A stretch of 64,000 bases of DNA from JAWLHU01 sp049325315 (GTDB lineage Bacteria; Bacillota; Sulfobacillia; Symbiobacteriales; Symbiobacteriaceae), in the NCBI GenBank assembly GCA_049325315.1, contig JBMONB010000114.1, positions 1 through 64,000 on the forward strand. Direction: 5' to 3'. The translations under genes and the position numbers were made by a program. This document shows, one piece after another, positions 59,211 through 64,000 of this stretch (positions are counted from its first letter, which is position 1; every line of letters starts with the position of its first letter). Under the pieces are notes generated by a model, which did no database searches, was not told where the DNA came from, and was given only the letters and a program-made list of their open reading frames with translations.

Positions 59211-60014
59211 ATGCCTTCGGCGCTTGTCAATGGGATCGAGCTTCAGTACCAGTGGCAGGGACGGGAAGACGGGCCTGTGCTGGTGCTTGTCAACGGGCTG
59301 TTGACCGACCTTTCCAGCTGGAATGGGCATCTGGAGGCCTACGTGGGACAGTTTCGGGTCCTGACCTACGACTGCCGGGGGCAGGGCGGCTCTTCCAAGC
59401 CCGAGGCAGGGCCGTACCGGCCCGAGGATCATGTGGCCGACCTGGTGGGGCTGCTGGATTCGCTGGGGGTGGAGTCGGCCGCGCTCCTGGGTGTCTCCAA
59501 CGGAGCGCTGGTGGCCATGCGCTTCGCGGCGCTCTACCCGCACCGGGTCTCAGCGCTGGTGCTGGCCAATGCCTACGGGCGGGCCGACACGGCGATGCAG
59601 GTGAAGCTCCAGTCGTGGCTCTCGGCCATGGCGGCTGGCGGTCCGGCGGTCCGGTTCGACGTCTCCCTGGCCTGGATCTGGGGCGCCTCCTTCCTCAACC
59701 GGGCGTATGAGGCGCTCAAGCCCTGGCGGGAGAAGGGTTCGGCTATTCCCGTTCACGCGGCAAACCACCTGATTGAGGGCGCCAAGCACCACGATGTGTT
59801 GGAGATGCTGCCCAATATCACCTGTCCGACCCTGATCATGGTGGGCGATGAGGATGTGCTCACCCCGCTCTCCTACAGCCATGAGCTGCAGCGGCACATC
59901 GCCGGCAGCCGGGTTGCGATGCTCTCGCAGGCGGGGCACGCCATGTTCCTGGAGCAGACCGCTCGCTTTACGGAGGTGGCCTCAGCGTTTCTGCGCGAGG
60001 CGCTCCTCCCCTAA
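59211..60014 (+). CDS. Alpha/beta hydrolase, copy 2
   Basis: A 267-residue alpha/beta hydrolase with nucleophile elbow GVSNGAL, VLVNGLLTDLSSWNG near the oxyanion hole, the acid in VGDEDVLTPL and the His in QAGHAMFLEQ. ATG 59211 has GGGGAGGGAT 7-8 nt upstream; an in-frame GTG at 59151 lies inside the SARP-type box and is rejected. The SDR gene starts 25 nt after its stop, so it is the first gene of the operon. Hydrolysis of a CoA thioester, lactone or hydroxyacid ester would fit the neighbours, but is not shown. Confidence 0.85.
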   Translation: MPSALVNGIELQYQWQGREDGPVLVLVNGLLTDLSSWNGHLEAYVGQFRVLTYDCRGQGGSSKPEAGPYRPEDHVADLVGLLDSLGVESAALLGVSNGALVAMRFAALYPHRVSALVLANAYGRADTAMQVKLQSWLSAMAAGGPAVRFDVSLAWIWGASFLNRAYEALKPWREKGSAIPVHAANHLIEGAKHHDVLEMLPNITCPTLIMVGDEDVLTPLSYSHELQRHIAGSRVAMLSQAGHAMFLEQTARFTEVASAFLREALLP

Positions 60015-60039
60015 CATTCGTAGCAGGAGGTAGTACCCA

Positions 60040-60777
60040 ATGAAGGATCTCCAGGGTAAGGTTGCGCTGGTTACCGGTTCCGCCCGCGGCCTCGGCAAGG
60101 CGATCGCTTTTGAACTGGCGCAGCGGGGCGCCGATATCATCATCAACGACATTCCGCAGATGGAGGCCGACGCCCTCAAGACGGTGGAGGAGATTGCAGC
60201 CCTGGGCGTTAACGCCAAGTTCTACGCCGCCTTCGTCAACAACGAGGAGCAGGTGAACAAGATGGCCGAGGAGGTCGGCGCTGTCGACATTCTCGTCAAC
60301 AACGCCGGCATCAACCGCGACGGCCACATGCGCAAGGCGAAGAAGGAGGACTGGGACGCCGTTCTCGACGTCAACCTGACCGGCCCCTTCGTCACCACCA
60401 AGGCCTTCGTGCCGCAGATGGTCGCCCGCGGCTGGGGCCGGATCATCAACATCGCCTCCTACGTGGGCCGCACCGGCGTCTTCGGCACCCCGTACTACGC
60501 TGCCTCCAAGGCCGGCCTGATCGGCTTCACCAAGGAGGTGGCGATCGAGGTCGCGAAGAAGGGTGTTACCGTGAACGCCCTGGCCCCGGGCTACATTCTG
60601 ACCGAGATGATGCTCAAGTACCCGCAGGATCAGCTCGACGCCATCACCGCCAAGATCCCGGTGGGCCAGTGGGCCCAGCCCGAGGACATCGCCTACTGGG
60701 TCGGCGTCTGCGCCTCGCCCCGAGCCCACTACATGACCGGCGCTGTCATCGACTGCAACGGCGGCTGGTACATGTAG
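60040..60777 (+). CDS. SDR-family 3-oxoacyl/acetoacetyl-CoA reductase-like protein
   Basis: A 245-residue classical short-chain dehydrogenase. The cofactor motif TGSARGLGKA, the NNAG motif, the catalytic Ser (NIASYVGR) and YAASK Tyr-Lys pair are all present, with NDIP after beta-2. The fold and length match FabG and PhaB acetoacetyl-CoA reductases; adjacent thiolase supports reduction of acetoacetyl-CoA to 3-hydroxybutyryl-CoA, but a general 3-oxoacyl reductase is possible. The start has AGGAGGT upstream. It is the middle gene of a three-gene operon. Confidence 0.87.
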   Translation: MKDLQGKVALVTGSARGLGKAIAFELAQRGADIIINDIPQMEADALKTVEEIAALGVNAKFYAAFVNNEEQVNKMAEEVGAVDILVNNAGINRDGHMRKAKKEDWDAVLDVNLTGPFVTTKAFVPQMVARGWGRIINIASYVGRTGVFGTPYYAASKAGLIGFTKEVAIEVAKKGVTVNALAPGYILTEMMLKYPQDQLDAITAKIPVGQWAQPEDIAYWVGVCASPRAHYMTGAVIDCNGGWYM

Positions 60778-60816
60778 GGTGGCACAACCCGAAGCAGATC
60801 AGGAGGGATCGCACAG

Positions 60817-61995
60817 GTGCGTGAAGTGGTGATTGTCTCGGCCGCCCGTACCGCCATCGGCTCGTTCGGCGGCGCCCTCAGTTCCACCCCGGCCCACGAA
60901 CTGGGCGCGACCGTGATCAAGGAGGTCCTGCGCCGGGCCAACGTGGCGCCGGAGCTGGTCGACGAGGTGATCATGGGCCAGATTCTGACCGCCGGCGAGG
61001 GGCAGAACCCGGCCCGCAAGGCTGCCCTGAAGGCGGGGGTTCCCGTCTCCACCCCGTCCACCAGCGTCAACAAGCTCTGTGGCTCCGGCCTGAAGACCGT
61101 CTCCATGGCCGCCCAGGCGATCATGCTCGGCGACGCCGACGTGGTGGTGGCCGGCGGCCAGGAGTCGATGTCGATGGCCCCCTACCTGCTGCCCAAGGCC
61201 CGCACCGGCTACCGGATGGGCCACGGCGAGATCGTCGACTCGATGATCCTCGACGCCCTCTCCTGCTCCTGGGAGAACATCCACATGGGGATCACGGCCG
61301 AGAACATCGCCGCCCAGTACGGGATCAGCCGGGAGGAGCAGGACCGGTTCGCCACTGCCTCGCAGAACAAGGCGGAGGCGGCGATCAAGTCCGGCCGGTT
61401 CAAGGACGAGATCGTTCCGGTGATCATGCCCTCCAAGAAGGGCGATATCACCTTCGACACCGACGAGTTCCCCCGGGCCGGCGTCACCGCAGATGCCCTG
61501 GCCAAGCTCCGCCCGGCCTTTAAGAAGGACGGCACCGTCACCGCCGGCAACGCCTCGGGCATCAACGACGGCGCCGCCGCCGTGCTGCTCATGTCGGCCG
61601 AGAAGGCGGCTGAGCTGGGCCTGAAGCCGATGGCCGTGATCCGCGGCTACGGATCGGCGGGCGTGGAGCCGCGCATTATGGGCATGGGCCCGGTCCCGGC
61701 CACGCGCAAGGCGTTGGCCAAGGCGGGCCTGAGCCTGGAGCAGATCGATCTGATCGAGGCCAACGAGGCCTTTGCGGCCCAGTCGCTCGGCGTCACCCGG
61801 GAGCTCCAGTGGGACCTCGCCAAGGTGAACGTCAACGGCGGCGCCATCGCCCTCGGTCACCCGGTCGGCGCTTCGGGCGCCCGGGTGCTGGTTACCCTGC
61901 TGTTCGAGATGCAGAAGCGGGAGAGCCGGTATGGCCTGGCGACTCTCTGCATCGGTGGCGGCATGGGCATCGCCATGGTGGTGGAGCGGGTGTAG
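60817..61995 (+). CDS. atoB: Acetyl-CoA acetyltransferase (thiolase)
   Basis: A 392-residue thiolase with the complete catalytic set: nucleophile Cys88 in VNKLCGSG, His348 in GGAIALGHPVGASGAR and Cys378 in ATLCIGGGMG. The length is that of acetoacetyl-CoA thiolases, which condense two acetyl-CoA or cleave acetoacetyl-CoA. The GTG at 60817 has a perfect AGGAGGGA 8 nt upstream. With the SDR gene 39 nt upstream it forms the pair that makes 3-hydroxyacyl-CoA in PHB or butyrate-type pathways. Confidence 0.95.
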   Translation: MREVVIVSAARTAIGSFGGALSSTPAHELGATVIKEVLRRANVAPELVDEVIMGQILTAGEGQNPARKAALKAGVPVSTPSTSVNKLCGSGLKTVSMAAQAIMLGDADVVVAGGQESMSMAPYLLPKARTGYRMGHGEIVDSMILDALSCSWENIHMGITAENIAAQYGISREEQDRFATASQNKAEAAIKSGRFKDEIVPVIMPSKKGDITFDTDEFPRAGVTADALAKLRPAFKKDGTVTAGNASGINDGAAAVLLMSAEKAAELGLKPMAVIRGYGSAGVEPRIMGMGPVPATRKALAKAGLSLEQIDLIEANEAFAAQSLGVTRELQWDLAKVNVNGGAIALGHPVGASGARVLVTLLFEMQKRESRYGLATLCIGGGMGIAMVVERV

Positions 61996-62016
61996 GGCCG
62001 AACTGCATAAGCACTT

Positions 62017-62055
62017 GGGGTGCCTGTCTCGCCGTGGCGAGGGGCACCCCTTTTT
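62017..62055 (+). terminator. Terminator of the hydrolase-SDR-thiolase operon
   Basis: GGGGTGCC (62017-62024) pairs with GGCACCCC (62043-62050), with an inner CTCGCC/GGCGAG stem, followed by TTTTTC. Confidence 0.9.
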
Positions 62056-62077
62056 CGCGTCCCCCATGATATGGAAG

Positions 62078-62440
62078 ATGGTCGGATTCCATGGGAAGGC
62101 GTATGAGCGTAGGGCAGCGAGCGATGGCGGTCAGGTGAAGAAGGCGCAGGTGGAGCCGGACCGGGATCCGCCGGGGGCACGGGTGAACATCTCGGGCCTC
62201 ACCACCTCGAATTCGAGTGGGACCATGTTACTCGATGCGCTGGTGCGCAAGCTGGGCCTGAGCGTAGACGAATACGTTCTGGAGTACGGCTACAACCAGG
62301 AGAAAAAGCAGATCGCACTCTACCCGGCCCATCCGAAGACAGTGGGCGCCGTAAAGGTCCGGCGACTGCTCCCTGTTCGCCGACACGGACAATCTCGCTT
62401 TGCCCGATTGCGCCGAGAAATTCGGAAAGTATGGCGTTGA
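62078..62440 (+). pseudogene. Truncated hypothetical gene running into an antisense neighbour
   Basis: A reading frame of about 120 codons from ATG 62078 (GTG 62135 is an alternative). The middle (MLLDALVRKLGLSVDEYVLE and IALYPAHPKTVGAVKVRR) has normal protein character and GC-rich third positions. The last ~25 codons lie over the end of the opposite-strand hydrolase and have arginine-rich antisense character, so the true C-terminus is probably lost. I recognise no family. It is best read as the N-terminal remnant of a gene cut by a rearrangement near 62370-62390. Confidence 0.4.
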
Positions 62441-63206
62441 ATTCCTCGGGTTCATCCATGTTTGCACTGTGACCTGCATCGGGAATCTCTACATAGCGGC
62501 TCTGCGGTTCATGGGCGTGCCACTCGCGGGCCATCCGCCTGGCCAATTCCCGGTCTCGCCCTCCGCTGACCAGCAACAGCGGTTTGTTCCACCTGTAGGA
62601 GGGGCGGACCTGGGTGACCTTCTGAAGTGCAGCCATGATGGGAAACGACCGCCGCCTAAACAGTTGGGCCGCCTCGGTCAAGCGGCGTTGCGCCTCTGGC
62701 CGGACGGCCCCGTCGAGCGATACACTCCGCCGGAAGGCCTTCATGGAGAACAGAACCATCAACAGCCACTTCAGCTGCTGGCCCCTCATCGCCTTCTGCA
62801 CTTCGTCATGCGGTAAATGAATCGCGTAGCCGCCAACTGCGGTTATCGACTTGACACGATCGGGGTACAGCATGGCCAGGTGCTGGGCCAGGAGCGAACC
62901 TATGGACACGCCCACCAGATGGACAGTGCGGACCCCCTCCACCGCCATGATTCCGAGAAGATGGCTGGCTGTCGCGTCGATGCCGTCACTGATCTTGTTC
63001 GGTTGCGACCGCCCGTGCCCAAGTAAATCGACGCTGATCACTCGATAGTCTGACGCAAACGCATCCATCTGCTGCTCAAAGCACCGGTGGTCGCCAAAGG
63101 CCTGGTGGAGGAATAGTATTGTGTCCCCCTCAGGCTTTCCAGCAGTGTAGTAGTGAATCGAATAGGTACCAAGGTCTAGCCGCTTATGTGCAAGCCCGCT
63201 AATCAT
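62199..63206 (-). CDS. Alpha/beta hydrolase, copy 3, with abnormal C-terminal extension
   Basis: A 335-residue frame whose first ~270 residues are a complete alpha/beta hydrolase: TILFLHQAFGDHR near the oxyanion hole, nucleophile elbow GVSIGSL, acid near LLLVSGGRDRELA and His in DAGHSANMDEPEEF. After FLGAIGQSE the frame continues into about 60 Arg/Ser/Pro-rich residues that are antisense to the plus-strand remnant, so the native stop seems lost. ATG 63206 has a perfect AAGGAGG 7 nt upstream. The body is lower in GC than the preceding operon, suggesting a different origin. Confidence 0.7.
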   Translation of the reverse strand: MISGLAHKRLDLGTYSIHYYTAGKPEGDTILFLHQAFGDHRCFEQQMDAFASDYRVISVDLLGHGRSQPNKISDGIDATASHLLGIMAVEGVRTVHLVGVSIGSLLAQHLAMLYPDRVKSITAVGGYAIHLPHDEVQKAMRGQQLKWLLMVLFSMKAFRRSVSLDGAVRPEAQRRLTEAAQLFRRRSFPIMAALQKVTQVRPSYRWNKPLLLVSGGRDRELARRMAREWHAHEPQSRYVEIPDAGHSANMDEPEEFNAILSEFLGAIGQSEIVRVGEQGAVAGPLRRPLSSDGPGRVRSAFSPGCSRTPERIRLRSGPACAPAHRVTWSHSNSRW

Positions 63207-63399
63207 CGCGTTGCCTCCTTGGCCGCTGCCTGGAACCACGGCTGATGAAACTCCTTAAGGGCGAGTCGGTATGCGAGGGTCAACCTTAGAACTGAGCAAC
63301 GTCCCGCAGTCATGTGGGTTTCGGGGGGCAGCGACCGTCGCCCGCCTCCCCTGGCCCAAACGGACCTGTCCCCGCGGCTACCTGGTGAGGGCACACGGC

Positions 63400-63909
63400 T
63401 TAGGGCAGTCGAAGCAGGACGTTCATCCCGTGGCCGTCTCGGAACTGCCCGAGCTGCTCAAACCCGGCTGTGCGATAGAGTCCGGCCGGCCCGCCGGAGA
63501 TGTGGTCGAAGTCGGCTTCTTCCATCCCGATGACTTCCAAGGTACGGCCTTCTGTGGCGGCTTCAGCAAGGACGGCTGTCAGCAGGGCACGGGACACCCC
63601 CTGCCGCCGATGCTCCTTGTGGGTAATGATACAGGGAATGACCCAGGCGTGGGACGGGATGTCCACGTCGAAGCCGTGCCGCAGTTCGGCGAAGGTCGGG
63701 AAGGTAGCTAGCGGGCCGTACTGAATGAAGCCCATGGCCGAGCCATCATCGGTCAGCGCCAGTTTGCCGCGGCAGCGACCGTCCCGGAACATCTCCCGCC
63801 TTGCCTCGCAGCGGTCTCCCTCTACAGGACCGTGCCAGTATGTACAGCTCAGGCAGCCTAGGGCATGGACCTGCTCGAACGTGGCCTCATCGACAGCGAT
63901 AATCTTCAT
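63400..63909 (-). CDS. GNAT-family N-acetyltransferase with Cys-rich N-terminus
   Basis: A 169-residue acetyltransferase. The acetyl-CoA pyrophosphate loop is HRRQGVSRALL and the C-terminal half (VIGMEEADFDHISGGPAGLYRTAGFEQLG) is typical GNAT. The N-terminus holds CLSCTYWHGPVEGDRC, a CxxC plus Cys set that might bind a metal. The substrate is unknown. ATG 63909 has AAAGGCGG upstream. The 193 nt between this gene and the hydrolase show nothing I can assign. Confidence 0.72.
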   Translation of the reverse strand: MKIIAVDEATFEQVHALGCLSCTYWHGPVEGDRCEARREMFRDGRCRGKLALTDDGSAMGFIQYGPLATFPTFAELRHGFDVDIPSHAWVIPCIITHKEHRRQGVSRALLTAVLAEAATEGRTLEVIGMEEADFDHISGGPAGLYRTAGFEQLGQFRDGHGMNVLLRLP

Positions 63910-63930
63910 TGTTGTGTTCCGCCTTTCATA

Positions 63931-64000
63931 CTACAGTTGCATCAACTCTGCTTTTCGATCGGCGGCCAGCTTCTCCAGTCCATACCTGAAAGCAACTCTC
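63931..64000 (-). CDS. 3' end of a gene continuing beyond the window
   Basis: On the minus strand a frame enters from the window edge and stops at TAG (63931-63933). The visible C-terminus reads RVAFRYGLEKLAADRKAELM plus two residues, a helical, charged segment with normal protein character. It ends 21 nt before the GNAT start, so the two may be cotranscribed. Too little is visible to name it. Confidence 0.45.
   Translation of the reverse strand, partial: RVAFRYGLEKLAADRKAELMQL

Overview
The window looks like the chromosome of a high-GC, Gram-positive-type bacterium of the Symbiobacterium or related deep-branching Firmicutes/Clostridia kind. This is inferred from the very GC-rich third codon positions, strong AGGAGG-type ribosome sites with frequent GTG and TTG starts, S-layer homology domains, a YndM/DUF2512 protein, a BsuPI lipoprotein and an absence of outer-membrane functions. 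I could not run a search, so the genus is a guess.

Layout. 1-1745: the 3' end of a 23S rRNA gene, a 5S rRNA gene and twelve tRNA genes (Gln, Glu, Leu, Leu, Thr, Arg, Arg, Trp, His, Ala, Pro, Pro) ending at a terminator. 1899-20656: housekeeping and catabolic genes: an MFS transporter, two paralogous P5C (glutamate semialdehyde) dehydrogenases flanking a membrane M1-type peptidase, a DinG/XPD-like helicase, a divergent HhH DNA-glycosylase-like protein, homoserine dehydrogenase, a LysE exporter, a methyltransferase, a GDPD phosphodiesterase, a cell-wall glucosaminidase and a BsuPI lipoprotein. 20824-37034: acyl-CoA ligase, a large ATPase/TPR/SARP-type regulator, alpha/beta hydrolase, phosphoglucomutase, three tandem small HTH proteins, a KAS III-like condensing enzyme, an acetyl-CoA hydrolase/CoA-transferase and a complete branched-chain amino-acid-type ABC transporter (livKHMGF). 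37384-45054: one 7.7-kb gene for a repeat-rich S-layer-anchored protein. 45380-61995: a second, rearranged version of the same gene set: livKGFHM, a secreted SdrD-B-domain protein, a second CoA-transferase, a second SARP-type regulator, a histidine phosphatase, a second KAS III-like enzyme, alpha/beta hydrolase, SDR reductase and thiolase. 62078-64000: a lower-GC, apparently rearranged end with a truncated gene fused to an alpha/beta hydrolase, a GNAT and a partial gene.

How the genes may work together. The thiolase, SDR (acetoacetyl-CoA/3-oxoacyl reductase type), KAS III-like enzymes, CoA-transferases and acyl-CoA ligase form an acyl-CoA/acetoacetyl-CoA toolkit; the two liv systems import amino acids or similar small molecules that could feed it.

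Main discovery. Five promoters of this toolkit (before KAS III-1/CoA-transferase 1, livK2, CoA-transferase 2, KAS III-2 and hydrolase 2/SDR/thiolase) carry GTAAC-type heptamers repeated directly every 11 bp. In the two best cases there are three heptamers, and the last ends exactly 8 bp before a -10-like hexamer with no -35 hexamer. This is the geometry known for SARP (OmpR-fold winged helix plus BTAD) activators, and the window encodes two giant proteins with that C-terminal pair of domains. I propose a SARP-controlled acyl-CoA regulon. Other unusual points are a hairpin lying between the SD and AUG of livG2, a leader ORF before livK2, a Cys-His-His (not Cys-His-Asn) triad in both KAS III-like enzymes, a palindromic AT-rich element at 53972-54093, and a recombination scar near 62390. 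I see no CRISPR array, insertion sequence or prophage.
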